From IMG/VR virus record IMGVR_UViG_3300028573_000022, positions 1 to 52,896 of that record: 52,896 bases of DNA, one strand, 5' to 3'. The stretch comes from a virus. Of the stretch, positions 24,085 through 32,170 are shown piece after piece. The position numbers and the translations under genes were made by a program. How positions within the stretch are numbered: position 1 is the stretch's first letter; every line of letters starts with the position of its first letter. Under the pieces are notes generated by a model, which was not told the DNA's origin, searched no databases, and worked only from the letters and a program-made list of their open reading frames with translations.

Positions 24085-25044
24085 ATGAGTGGAATGGGAC
24101 AGACGACTTACATGACCCGGCTCCCGGTCGCTTATGCCGGGCAGATCGCCGACAACGCGCCTCGGACCATCGAGACCGGCCTGAACAACGAATCGGCGCC
24201 GATTCCTTTCGGGGTCGGGCTCGTGAAGGACGCCGGCGATCGCAAGTACCGGCTGCCGAATGCGTCCGGTGACGCGATCGACGGGGTTTCGATCTTCCAG
24301 CACAGCGTCAACACGATCGGCATGTCGACCCTGACCGGGAAAGCCAGCCCTGGACCGGTCGGCGACACCACCATCACGACGTGGGTGGCCAGCACGGCAT
24401 ATCGCGTCGGCGACATGGTGAACTGCCACGGCAAGATCTACAAGTGCGACGTGGCCGGCACTTCCGACACGCCGACCGGCCCCACCGCCGTCACCACCAC
24501 GAACGCCGGCATCACGGACGGCACGGTCAAGTGGCACTTCGACCGGTACGCCTCGGCGGGCACGGGACCCGGGTACCAACCCGGCATCCCCGTGGCAGAC
24601 ATCTTCGGCCTGCTGGTCGACGGTCGGGTCTACGTGATCCCTGAACTCGACGTGACCCAGGATGATGCGGTCTACTGCAGGTTCGCCCTCGGCAGCGTGG
24701 CCGGATCCTCGGATCAGCTCGGTGCCTTCCGCAACGCGGTCGACTCGGTCGCTGCCTGGGCCGCGGGACATGCGTATTACGTAGGCGATCGGGTGAGCGT
24801 CGGTGGCCATCTCTACGAGTACACGACCGCCGGCACCTCGGACAACTCGAGCCCGCCGGTTCCGCCCTCGACCCTGACGACCACCGCCGACTCCATCACG
24901 GACAGCACCGCCAAGTGCAAGTACCTCGGCGAGCAGGCGACGGGCGCCAGCAACACGGTCGTGAAGGGCGCTCGATTCGCTGCGACTGCCAAAGCTGGCG
25001 TTCCGGTCCCGATCGCCTTCAACAAACTCCTGGCCCGAAGCTAA
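24085..25044 (+). CDS. Capsid decoration/cement protein with two inserted carbohydrate-binding-like modules
   Basis: 319 residues from ATG 24085. The N-terminus (RLPVAYAGQIADNAPRTIET, then PIPFGVGLVKDAGDRKYRLP) and C-terminus (ARFAATAKAGVPVPIAFNKL) are typical of structural cement proteins between protease and capsid genes. Two modules interrupt it: residues ~98-153 and ~222-283, each W-x-A-x3-Y-x-V-G-D...G-x-x-Y...AGTS...ITD. They resemble CBM5/12-like chitin-binding folds and recur in the sheath and baseplate wedge. The capsid surface would thus display sugar-binding domains. Confidence 0.8.
   Translation: MSGMGQTTYMTRLPVAYAGQIADNAPRTIETGLNNESAPIPFGVGLVKDAGDRKYRLPNASGDAIDGVSIFQHSVNTIGMSTLTGKASPGPVGDTTITTWVASTAYRVGDMVNCHGKIYKCDVAGTSDTPTGPTAVTTTNAGITDGTVKWHFDRYASAGTGPGYQPGIPVADIFGLLVDGRVYVIPELDVTQDDAVYCRFALGSVAGSSDQLGAFRNAVDSVAAWAAGHAYYVGDRVSVGGHLYEYTTAGTSDNSSPPVPPSTLTTTADSITDSTAKCKYLGEQATGASNTVVKGARFAATAKAGVPVPIAFNKLLARS
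24376..24543 (+). repeat. Carbohydrate-binding-like module, copy 1 (decoration protein)
   Basis: Encodes TWVASTAYRVGDMVNCHGKI, followed by YKCDVAGTSDTPTGPTAV and ITDGTVKWHFD. Same plan as copies at 24748, 29976 and 37115. Confidence 0.75.
24748..24933 (+). repeat. Carbohydrate-binding-like module, copy 2 (decoration protein)
   Basis: Encodes AAWAAGHAYYVGDRVSVGGH, followed by LYEYTTAGTSDNSSPPVPPS and ITDSTAKCKYLG. Closest to the sheath copy (AGTSNNSSPAVPPS). Confidence 0.75.
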
Positions 25045-25068
25045 CTCCAGGGACAAAGGACAACGCCA

Positions 25069-26010
25069 ATGTCAGCATTCAGAAGCTTCAATCTCCCGGT
25101 CCTGGACGCAGCCGAAAACCTCTTCTTCGAGCGTGAGCTCGAGGCCGTGGCGGCGAAGTCCTACGACATGAAGTACCCGCAGTTGAAGGGCCGCCAGTTG
25201 GTCCCCGTGAAGAACGACGTGGACCGCGGCATGGAAACCTTCAAGTTCAAGCAATACGACATGGCGGGTGTCGCCCTGATCGCGAACAACTACACGGACG
25301 CCATTCCGATGGTGAACGTGCGAGGCAAAGAGTTCCGCGTCGCCATCAAGCCGGTGGTGGACGGGTTCCAGTACAGCATCCAGGAAATCCAGAATGCTCG
25401 GAGGAACGGTATGCCGCTCGAGCAGCGAGAGGCCAATGCGGCCCGCCGCGCGATCGAGGAGAAGATCGACGCCATCATCGCGACCGGCGACTCGGATACG
25501 GGTCTTCTGGGCCTGCTCTCGCTGACGAATACGATCGTCTACACGCCCCCGAACGGCACCAGCGGTCACACTCAGTGGTCGACGAAAACGCCGCTCGAGA
25601 TCCTCGCGGACCTCAACGCGCTGGCGAATACGATCGTCTCCACCACGAACGAGGTCGAGATCCCCGATACGATCGTGATGCCCACCATCCAGCGGCAGCT
25701 CATCGCCAACACCCCGATCAGCCTCGCGGGCGCAACGTCGGTCTCCATCGAGGAGTACTTCCTCAAGACCAACAACTACATCAAGGAGATCGTCTCCTGG
25801 TACAAGTGCAAGGGCGCGGGCGCGAGCGGGACCGATCGCGCTGTCGCGTACCGCCGAGACCCGGACGCGATCCAGGCCGTCATTCCGCTGGAGGCCGAGT
25901 TCCTGCCTCCGCAACCGGTTGGTTTCGTGTTCAAGATCCCGGCGCACGCGCGCACCGCGGGCGTGGTCACGTATTACCCGATGTCGATCTGCTACGCAGA
26001 CAACATCTGA
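25069..26010 (+). CDS. Major capsid protein, DUF2184 family
   Basis: 313 residues from ATG 25069. YDMKYPQLKGRQLVPVKNDV, AAKSYDMK, EFRVAIKPVVDGFQYSIQEI, RRAIEEKIDAIIATGDSDTG and the C-terminal PIPLEAE-like IPLEAEFLPPQP match the DUF2184 HK97-fold capsid family. Follows the decoration protein by 24 nt. A second copy of the fold lies at 21355-22131. A strong pseudoknot-forming sequence begins 16 nt after its stop. Confidence 0.92.
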   Translation: MSAFRSFNLPVLDAAENLFFERELEAVAAKSYDMKYPQLKGRQLVPVKNDVDRGMETFKFKQYDMAGVALIANNYTDAIPMVNVRGKEFRVAIKPVVDGFQYSIQEIQNARRNGMPLEQREANAARRAIEEKIDAIIATGDSDTGLLGLLSLTNTIVYTPPNGTSGHTQWSTKTPLEILADLNALANTIVSTTNEVEIPDTIVMPTIQRQLIANTPISLAGATSVSIEEYFLKTNNYIKEIVSWYKCKGAGASGTDRAVAYRRDPDAIQAVIPLEAEFLPPQPVGFVFKIPAHARTAGVVTYYPMSICYADNI

Positions 26011-26025
26011 AAAGAGGTCCGCCAG

Positions 26026-26089
26026 GGCTGGCGCCAAGAGCCCGACTCGCGCAGGGGCGCCAGCCTTCCCCCTCCGGCCTGCGCGAGTC
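26026..26089 (+). promoter_or_regulatory. H-type RNA pseudoknot (or competing hairpins) after capsid gene
   Basis: Four arms in the order S1 (26026-26035, GGCTGGCGCC), S2 (26044-26055, GACTCGCGCAGG), S1' (26056-26065), S2' (26078-26089), with perfect 10-bp and 12-bp complementarity. Loops are 8, 0 and 12 nt, a textbook H-type pseudoknot; alternatively the two stems form one at a time. Just downstream CTCCT and AGGAG (26092-26105) can hide the ribosome site of the next gene. Confidence 0.7.
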
Positions 26090-26112
26090 ACTCTCCTCGA
26101 AGGAGTCACGCA

Positions 26113-26538
26113 ATGCTGGTCCGAAACACCACCACCTCAATCCAGGTTCTCTCGTACCACTCGCGCCCCGCAACGACGAAAAGCGAGAAGGGCGACGCCA
26201 TGCCGCCCATCACGAAGACGATCACGCTGATGCCAGGGAACAACGAGGTCGATCCGGCTGACTGGACCGAGCTCATGAAGAATTCGCACGTCCAGAATCA
26301 GACCGAGGATCGCGTCTTCGAGGTTGAGAAGGATGTCAGCCTCAAGGACATCTCGAAGCTATCCGACCGGAAGGCCATCAAGGTCGTACAGGAGACGTAC
26401 CTCCGGGAGATCCTGCGCAACTGGGCCCGGCTCGAGCATCGGCCCGAGATCGCGAAGGCGATCGAAGAGCAGCTCGCGAAGGTCTCCGGAATCTCCGAAG
26501 CCAAGTCCGATCCGGTCTCGCAGTCGGCCGAAGGGTAA
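26113..26538 (+). CDS. Hypothetical head-region protein
   Basis: 141 residues from ATG 26113 (AAGGAG upstream); ATG 26200 (MPPITKTITLMPGNNEVDPA) is a plausible shorter start. The core TELMKNSHVQNQTEDRVFEV and a helix ETYLREILRNWARLEHRPEI suggest a small structural or assembly protein. Position after the capsid gene is typical for head-completion accessory proteins, but no family is recognised. Confidence 0.65.
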   Translation: MLVRNTTTSIQVLSYHSRPATTKSEKGDAMPPITKTITLMPGNNEVDPADWTELMKNSHVQNQTEDRVFEVEKDVSLKDISKLSDRKAIKVVQETYLREILRNWARLEHRPEIAKAIEEQLAKVSGISEAKSDPVSQSAEG

Positions 26539-26543
26539 CATCC

Positions 26544-26885
26544 ATGGCGGCGCCTGCCGATGTGATCCGGATCGCCCCCGAGTTCGCCGCGCTGGACGCG
26601 ACGACGGTGATTCAGCCGTTCATTGACGACGCCGCCAACGAGATCAACCCGAATAGGTGGGGGCGGCAGGCGAACCGTGCAGTTACTCTGCTCGCCGCGC
26701 ACGCCCTCGCCTGCTCCTATCCGTCGCTGTACCTCCGGCCGCCGACGACGGACCACGTTGGTCCAGTGACGATCTCCTACGCGAACTCGGTCGCGCCGCG
26801 CATGGATGAGCACGCTACGACCCGGTTCGGGCTCGAGTTCATGCGCCTTCGTCGCCTGTTGGGGCCATCGGCCATGGTGGTCTGA
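26544..26885 (+). CDS. Head-tail adaptor, DUF4054 family
   Basis: 113 residues from ATG 26544. FAALDATTVIQPFIDDAANE, then AVTLLAAHALACSYPSLYLR and a C-terminal TRFGLEFMRLRRLLGPSAMV is the DUF4054 pattern (gp6/gp15-like connector). The neck position between capsid and tail-completion genes supports this. Confidence 0.8.
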   Translation: MAAPADVIRIAPEFAALDATTVIQPFIDDAANEINPNRWGRQANRAVTLLAAHALACSYPSLYLRPPTTDHVGPVTISYANSVAPRMDEHATTRFGLEFMRLRRLLGPSAMVV

Positions 26886-27500
26886 ATGGGCCACCTGATC
26901 GTCAAGGACCACGGGTGGAATAAGCTCAAAGCCGATCTTGAGAAGCTCGCGCGCGGCGAATCCTACGTCAAGGTGGGGATGGTCGGCGAGAAGGCGGCCA
27001 AGGTCGAGCCTGAGCATGCGGCGGCCGGCGGTGAGCCCCTGACGAATGTGAAGCTCGCCGCCATCCACGAGTTCGGAGCGCCGGAGCGGGGCATCCCCGA
27101 GCGCTCCTTCTTGCGGTCGACCTTCTCGACTCACCGCGCCGAGTACCAGGAGCTGCTCAAGAAGGCGGCGGCCGAGATCATGTCGGGCAAGTGGAAGACC
27201 TCGATCCGGAAGATGCTGTCCGCTATCGGATTCAAGGCCAAGTGGGACGTGAAGGACGCGATCCTCAAGGGGACCGGGATCCCACCGCCGAATGCTCAAG
27301 CCACCATCGACGCGAAGAATCGCAAGGGCGCGTGGAACAAGGGATCGAAGCTGCGAGATAGGAGCGGAAAATTCTCTCGCACCGGTGACTCATCGGGCCC
27401 CCGCACCCTGGTCGACACCACCGTGATGGTCAAGGCGATCGATCACGCAGTGGTGATTTCCGGGGAAGCACCAGAACCTAACGCAGGAGAGAAAGAATGA
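26886..27500 (+). CDS. Tail-completion/virion morphogenesis protein (gpG/HK97 gp10-like)
   Basis: 204 residues from ATG 26886, directly adjacent to the connector stop. GESYVKVGMVGEKA, KLAAIHEFGAPERGIPERSF and LRSTFSTHRAEYQELLKKAA are characteristic; the C-terminal part (IPPPNAQATIDAKN, LVDTTVMVKAIDHAVV) matches neck proteins of contractile-tail phages. Confidence 0.8.
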   Translation: MGHLIVKDHGWNKLKADLEKLARGESYVKVGMVGEKAAKVEPEHAAAGGEPLTNVKLAAIHEFGAPERGIPERSFLRSTFSTHRAEYQELLKKAAAEIMSGKWKTSIRKMLSAIGFKAKWDVKDAILKGTGIPPPNAQATIDAKNRKGAWNKGSKLRDRSGKFSRTGDSSGPRTLVDTTVMVKAIDHAVVISGEAPEPNAGEKE

Positions 27501-28243
27501 AGCGCCTGATCTGTCTGATGGTCGTGGTCGCCGCGGGCCTAGCTAGGGCGAGTGACTTCACGTCCGACTCAACCAACATCGACTCGTTTCTTACCCGCGG
27601 CGGACTCCCCGAAACCATGCGAGCGGTTCGGGATCTCCGGACCGACGTGAAGGCGCTACAGGCGGCGACCACCGGCACGAACTCGGGTGACGTTACGATC
27701 GGCAGCGTGGGGGCGGCTACTGCAAACGGCGCGTCGCTGTCGGGCCAGATGCTTTCGTTGACGCCGGCCGATGGCACGCATCCGGGAATCGTGACGACCG
27801 GCTCTCAGTCGATTGCGGGCGCCAAGACATTCACCGGCGCCATTGGGGCATCCAACCTGAGCGGAACCAACACGGGAGACGTGACCCTCGCTGCAGTGGG
27901 CGCGACGCCGTCCGCGAACGGGGCCAGCCTATCAAGCCAGGCGCTCACGCTGCAGCCGGCTGACGCCACCCACCCTGGCGTGATGACCGCGGCCGCGCAG
28001 ACCTTCGGCGGGGTGAAGACCTTTGCCGGCCTGGTAGCGGGAACGACCTCGCTGTCTACCTGCGGGACCACGATTGCCGAGGGGACGCTCTCTCAGCAGG
28101 GCGGCGGGACCAGCGGCACGCGTACCAAGCTCTGTTGGTGCACGAGCGACGGCAGCGGGACGCCGGCCTACGCCTGGAAAAACATCACGACGATCGCCGC
28201 CAACGACGCGGCATCCATCGGGACCGCTACGACCTGTCCATGA
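27497..28243 (+). CDS. Secreted fibre-like protein with beta repeats
   Basis: 248 residues from ATG 27497 (4-nt overlap). A Sec signal peptide is clear: MKRLICLMVVVAAGLARAS. Then ASDFTSDSTNIDSFLTRGGL and MRAVRDLRTDVKAL, followed by two repeats of the type GTNSGDVTIGSVGAATANGA / LSLTPADGTHPGIVTTGSQ / GAKTFTG (about 75 residues each), a trimeric-fibre style seen in tail and head fibres. The end KLCWCTSDGSGTPAYAWKNI resembles the C-terminus of the protein at 28644. Lying amid neck genes, it may be a neck or head fibre; the signal peptide is odd for a virion protein. Confidence 0.7.
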   Translation: MKRLICLMVVVAAGLARASDFTSDSTNIDSFLTRGGLPETMRAVRDLRTDVKALQAATTGTNSGDVTIGSVGAATANGASLSGQMLSLTPADGTHPGIVTTGSQSIAGAKTFTGAIGASNLSGTNTGDVTLAAVGATPSANGASLSSQALTLQPADATHPGVMTAAAQTFGGVKTFAGLVAGTTSLSTCGTTIAEGTLSQQGGGTSGTRTKLCWCTSDGSGTPAYAWKNITTIAANDAASIGTATTCP

Positions 28244-28647
28244 TCCCCGTCGCCGCCGCCATTGATCGCCTTGCTGGTGGGACCTACCCGGTCACCCGTC
28301 GCGCGATGGGCTCGTATGTGGATGGCCGGTACGTCCCCGGGACCGCCTCCGTGCTGTCGATCAAGGCGCTCATCCAGCCTGCTGGCCACCTCGAGGTCAT
28401 GCGCCTGCCCGAGGGCGAGCGCGACCGGAAGACGATCGCGATCTACACCCGTACGCCGCTCGTTCATGCCGTGGCCAACGGTCCGCCCTCCGATCGAATC
28501 GCCTGGCGCGGCGACGTGTTCGAGATCTCTTCGATCGACGAATGGAACGAGTACGCCGGGTTCACCTACGCGCTGGCAACGAAGATCCAGGACCTCACGG
28601 ACTCGGGATCCCTTGAGTCGCCACTGGAAGGTGGGGTAGTCGGATGA
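28240..28647 (+). CDS. Head-tail connector/stopper-like protein
   Basis: 135 residues from ATG 28240. RRAMGSYVDGRYVPGTASVL, IKALIQPAGHLEVMRLPEGE and KTIAIYTRTPL, WRGDVFEISSIDEWNEYAGF match small neck proteins of the gp16/stopper type in DUF3383-sheath phages. Overlaps neighbours by 4 nt. Confidence 0.7.
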   Translation: MIPVAAAIDRLAGGTYPVTRRAMGSYVDGRYVPGTASVLSIKALIQPAGHLEVMRLPEGERDRKTIAIYTRTPLVHAVANGPPSDRIAWRGDVFEISSIDEWNEYAGFTYALATKIQDLTDSGSLESPLEGGVVG

Positions 28648-29039
28648 AAGACGTGAATAAATTCTCAATCGTCGTCACATCTATCGGCCTCGTCCTCGCT
28701 GCGATCGCCGCTACGGCCGACGCCGGCACCTTCGTCTCGGACCCGACCACCATTCTCCCGGGGCCAAAGACCGCCCTGCGCAGCCTGCCGGAGGGCGCCG
28801 ACCCCGCGAACTTCATCCGCGCCGCCGACTACAACGCCCTGAGGGACGCGCTCACCGATGTCCGCAGCGCCCTGATGCCTGTGGTCACCACCTCGACAAC
28901 GTGCCCGACATGCGCGGCCGCGCTCCGCGGATGGGGCTGCTACGTCCAGGGCGGAACCGGCGCGGCCGACACGTTGTCGGTCTGCTCCAGGAGCTCCAGC
29001 GCCTCCTATGCCTGGCATGTTGTGACCTGGGGACCCTGA
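28644..29039 (+). CDS. Secreted fibre-like protein
   Basis: 131 residues from ATG 28644. Signal peptide MKDVNKFSIVVTSIGLVLAA followed by IAATADA. Mature start GTFVSDPTTILPGPKTALRS and RAADYNALRDALTDVRSA resembles the N-termini of the proteins at 27497 and 44394. The end WGCYVQGGTGAADTLSVCSR followed by SSSASYAWHVVTWGP resembles the C-terminus at 27497. Probably a short fibre or secreted adaptor. Confidence 0.65.
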   Translation: MKDVNKFSIVVTSIGLVLAAIAATADAGTFVSDPTTILPGPKTALRSLPEGADPANFIRAADYNALRDALTDVRSALMPVVTTSTTCPTCAAALRGWGCYVQGGTGAADTLSVCSRSSSASYAWHVVTWGP

Positions 29040-29557
29040 TGCTCTCCTGGACCGCCATCGAGAGGGCCATCGTCAACCACGTGAAGGCGGCCACAGGGAT
29101 TGAGGTCATCTTCGCGAATCAGGTCGGCGAACAGCCGCTCATGCCCTACGCGACCATCAAGATCAACGGCCCTCGGGCACTTTCGCCGCAGCCCGAGATC
29201 CTATTGGGCTACGACTCCGGCGCGCCTGCTGGGCAAGAAGTCACCCAAACGGTCATCCTGCATGGGGAGATCCAGGTCTCGATTCAGACCTACTCCCAGA
29301 TTACGGCGGGCGCGGGGACGGCGCGCGAGCTGCTCGAACAGATCCGAAGGACGCTCTTCCTGCCTGGTCGGCGGGATCTGCTAAGCGCAGCCGGGTTGGC
29401 CCTGCTGGCCGCGAGTGATACTCAGGATCTGTCAGTGCTGCTCGAAGCAACATGGCAATCTCGGGCGGCCATGGACGTGAGATTCAACGTGGTCGATGAC
29501 TCCGCGAAAGATCGCACCGGGTACATCGCCACCGTGCACGTGACGGGATCGGCCTAG
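29039..29557 (+). CDS. Tail terminator/neck protein (LIC_12616-like)
   Basis: 172 residues from ATG 29039 (TGATG overlap with the preceding stop). WTAIERAIVNHVKAATGIEV, NQVGEQPLMPYATIKINGPR, HGEIQVSIQTYSQ and LEATWQSRAAMDVRFNVVDD match the LIC_12616-type neck/terminator family found immediately before DUF3383 sheath genes. Confidence 0.75.
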   Translation: MLSWTAIERAIVNHVKAATGIEVIFANQVGEQPLMPYATIKINGPRALSPQPEILLGYDSGAPAGQEVTQTVILHGEIQVSIQTYSQITAGAGTARELLEQIRRTLFLPGRRDLLSAAGLALLAASDTQDLSVLLEATWQSRAAMDVRFNVVDDSAKDRTGYIATVHVTGSA

Positions 29558-29567
29558 GAGGCCAGAC

Positions 29568-31058
29568 ATGCCGCTGAACGACATTTTCACCGTGAACATC
29601 ACGACCTCGAGTCCTGGGCTCACCGCGCTGGGCTTCGGCAAGCCGATGATCCTGGGCGCGTACACCAAGACGTGGTCGGAACTCTACCGGGAATACGCCT
29701 CGATCTCGGAAGTGGCCGTCGACTTCCTCGCGACCGATCCCGAGTACCGGATGGCCGCGCGCCTCTTCCAGCAGGATCCCCGGCCGCCGACCGTGGGAGT
29801 CGGCCGCGGTGCCCTGCCCCCGACCCAGCGATGGGCCATCACTCCGACCGTGCTCAACGCGACGGCGTACAAGCTCTACGTCGGCGACAAAACGGTGACG
29901 TACACCTCGGACTCGACGGCGACCGCAGCCGAGATCATCGGCGGGCTGCTCGCGCTCATCAACGCGCTGGCCCCTGCCTGGGCCGCGAACCACGCCTACT
30001 CGGTCGCTGATCGCTGCTCTTCGGGTGGGCTCGTCTATGAGTGCATCACCGCGGGAACCAGCAACAACTCCAGCCCTGCGGTTCCGCCGTCCGGGACCAC
30101 CTCGAACATCACAGATGGAACCGCACATTGGAAGTACGTCGGCGCCGCGGTGACGGCGAGCGACCAGACGACCTACCTGCGGATCGTCGTCCAGACCGCC
30201 GGCCTGTGGACCTCGGTCGAGGTCGACAACGTGACCCGGCTGTCGCTCGCTCAGGACCACGCCGATCCGGGCGTCGCGACCGACCTGGCCGCCATCAAGC
30301 TCGAGGATGATTCCTGGTACGAGCTCTTGACCCTCTCCAATTCCTACGCGGTCGTACTCGCCGCTGCCGGATGGGTCGAGACCGATGGAGGCAAGACCTA
30401 CGCGGCGCAGACCCAAGACACCGCGGTCGAGGCGACGGCACTCGCGGGCGCGACGGACATCGGCGAGAAGCTGCAGTCCCTCGGCTACGCGAGGACTCAC
30501 CTCTGGTACGACCGGGACGGCGCGGACTTCCTCGACGCCGGCGTCTCCGGTGCGTGCCTGCCGCTCGATCCCGGCACCGAGACCTGGAAGTTCAAGCAGC
30601 CGGCGGGATGCGCCGCCCTCTCGCTGACCTCGACACAGAAGAGCCACCTGGACGCGAAGAACGTCAACTACTTCTACGTCGTCACCCAATCGCTCGCGAT
30701 CACCGGCGAGGGCAAGGTGGCGAGTGGCGAGTGGATCGACATCGTTCGCGGGCGTGACGCGCTGGCGAACGCCATCCAAACGGCAGTGGTCAATGCCGTC
30801 ACCGACCCCGCGATTTCCAAGTTGCCGTATACCGACGCCGGGATCCAGGTGATCGCGAACCGAGTCCAGGAGGCGCTCACCAAGTTCGAGGTCTCGCCCG
30901 GACTGCTGACCCCGGGATCCTCGACGATCTCGGTTCCGAAGGCATCGAGCGTGAGCGACGCCGACCGCGCGGCCCGCGTCCTCAACAACCTGTCTTGGAC
31001 GGCGCAGCTCCAGAGCGCCATACACTCCGGCACCATCTCCGGCGTGGTCACGTACTAA
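29568..31058 (+). CDS. Tail sheath protein, DUF3383 family, with inserted module
   Basis: 496 residues from ATG 29568 (AGGAGG upstream). FTVNITTSSPGLTALGFGKP, YREYASISEVAVDF, LAAIKLEDDSWYELL and RVLNNLSWTAQLQSAIHSGT identify a DUF3383 contractile sheath. Residues ~137-192 are an extra carbohydrate-binding-like module between INALAP and TASDQTTYLRIVVQ. If exposed, the sheath would carry the same module as the capsid decoration protein. Confidence 0.9.
   Translation: MPLNDIFTVNITTSSPGLTALGFGKPMILGAYTKTWSELYREYASISEVAVDFLATDPEYRMAARLFQQDPRPPTVGVGRGALPPTQRWAITPTVLNATAYKLYVGDKTVTYTSDSTATAAEIIGGLLALINALAPAWAANHAYSVADRCSSGGLVYECITAGTSNNSSPAVPPSGTTSNITDGTAHWKYVGAAVTASDQTTYLRIVVQTAGLWTSVEVDNVTRLSLAQDHADPGVATDLAAIKLEDDSWYELLTLSNSYAVVLAAAGWVETDGGKTYAAQTQDTAVEATALAGATDIGEKLQSLGYARTHLWYDRDGADFLDAGVSGACLPLDPGTETWKFKQPAGCAALSLTSTQKSHLDAKNVNYFYVVTQSLAITGEGKVASGEWIDIVRGRDALANAIQTAVVNAVTDPAISKLPYTDAGIQVIANRVQEALTKFEVSPGLLTPGSSTISVPKASSVSDADRAARVLNNLSWTAQLQSAIHSGTISGVVTY
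29976..30143 (+). repeat. Carbohydrate-binding-like module, copy 3 (sheath)
   Basis: Encodes AWAANHAYSVADRCSSGGLV, followed by YECITAGTSNNSSPAVPPSG and ITDGTAHWKYVG; the ITDGTxxWxY ending matches copies 1 and 4. Confidence 0.8.
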
Positions 31059-31070
31059 GGGAGTCTCCCG

Positions 31071-31502
31071 ATGCCAGTTGGCAATTACGACCCCAGCAAG
31101 AACCAAATCTCGATCGGCTCCTATCCGGTGACGGATGGCGTGGCCGCCGGCACCTTCGTGAAGGCGAGCCGCAAGACCGACTCCTTCAAATCGGACGTGG
31201 GCGCATTCGGTGACGTGGTGCTGAACCACAGCCATGACGAGCGCGGAGACATCGAGATCACCGTGCTCCGCACGTCCTCGCTCAACGACTACCTGTCGAG
31301 CCTGATGGCCAAGCACGAGCAGTTCGGTACAGGTTTCGTCGCGATCACCATCAAGGATCTGAACGGCACGACCAAGGTCTTCGGCGCCGAGTGCTGGCCG
31401 GTGAAGTACCCGGATGTCGAAGAGGCGGTCGAGGCACAGAACCGCGTGTGGAAGTTCGAGGTGGCGCACCTGCAGATGAAGGTCGGCGGCGAAAATACCT
31501 GA
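31071..31502 (+). CDS. Tail tube protein, DUF3277-like
   Basis: 143 residues from ATG 31071. MPVGNYDPSKNQISIGSYPV, FGDVVLNHSHDERGDIEITV, SLNDYLSSLMAKHEQFGTGF and AQNRVWKFEVAHLQM match inner-tube proteins that follow DUF3383 sheaths. Forms the tail tube inside the sheath. Confidence 0.85.
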   Translation: MPVGNYDPSKNQISIGSYPVTDGVAAGTFVKASRKTDSFKSDVGAFGDVVLNHSHDERGDIEITVLRTSSLNDYLSSLMAKHEQFGTGFVAITIKDLNGTTKVFGAECWPVKYPDVEEAVEAQNRVWKFEVAHLQMKVGGENT

Positions 31503-31536
31503 TCCCGCCGGGGGTCAGTAAACGGAGGAGGCGGAC

Positions 31537-32165
31537 ATGATCGAGACGCGCACCAAGGAGATCGGGGGAATCACCTACCAGGTGACGCAGCTCCCCGCGA
31601 TGAAGGGCTTCAAGCTGCAGCGTAGGTTGGCGGCGATCTTGGGCCCTCCTGCGGCCGAAGTCATGGGGGGAGCGGTATCGGTCTCGGAGCTCCTCAAGTT
31701 CAATCTCAATCTCGGCGTGCTCGCCCCTGCGCTGCGGGACCTGTTCGAGCGGCTCACCGAGTCCGAGTTGGAGACCATCACTCGCTCGCTGCTGGAGACG
31801 GCCCAGGTCACCGAAAGCGGGAAGACGGGGCCCGTGATGCCCGTCTTCGACACTCACTTCGCAGGCCGGTACAACGACCTTTACGAACTGATCGGGTTCG
31901 CGCTGGAGGTGAACTACGGCGATTTTTTAGGCGGCCTCGGCGCGAGATTCGCCAGCGCCCAGGCCCGCACGTCGCCTATCGCGGGATCGAACACCTCCTC
32001 GACACCTGGCCTTGTTGGGTCCTCATCCTAGCCGATAAGGCCACGATGGTCGAAACGCAGACCGTTCTTTCGGTGGATGACATCCAGGACGGGGTTGACG
32101 CGCTGATGGCGCAACAGGAGGCAGACGAGGAGTTTCGACAACTGATGACGGAAAAGAAGGGATAG
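31537..32165 (+). CDS. Tail assembly chaperones expressed by -1 frameshift
   Basis: The short product (31537-32031, 164 residues) starts MIETRTKEIGGITYQVTQLP and ends in the original frame. At 31923-31929 the frame reads (ga)T TTT TTA, an ideal -1 slippery heptamer. After slipping, the -1 frame is open to TAG at 32163-32165, encoding RREIRQRPGPHVAYRGIEHL, then LDTWPCWVLILADKATMVET and QEADEEFRQLMTEKKG. The product (~209 residues) is the longer chaperone, as in lambda G/GT. The tape measure gene begins 5 nt later, as expected. GC-rich pairing sequence follows the heptamer. Confidence 0.85.
31923..31929 (+). promoter_or_regulatory. Programmed -1 frameshift site TTTTTTA
   Basis: A six-T run then A in the phase X XXY YYZ of the chaperone gene (codons TTT TTA). 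Possible stems (GGCG 31930-31933 with a downstream CGCC) lie just after it. Confidence 0.85.
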
Positions 32166-32170
32166 CACCA

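Noticed and set aside
22352-24085. 577-codon minus-strand ORF opposite the prohead protease
   Set aside because: Antisense to a recognisable DUF2213 gene; low-complexity Arg/Leu/Val composition and no ribosome site.
29484-31469. 661-codon minus-strand ORF opposite the sheath and tube genes
   Set aside because: Arg/Gly/Val-rich translation without motifs, antisense to strongly supported sheath and tube genes; a by-product of high GC.
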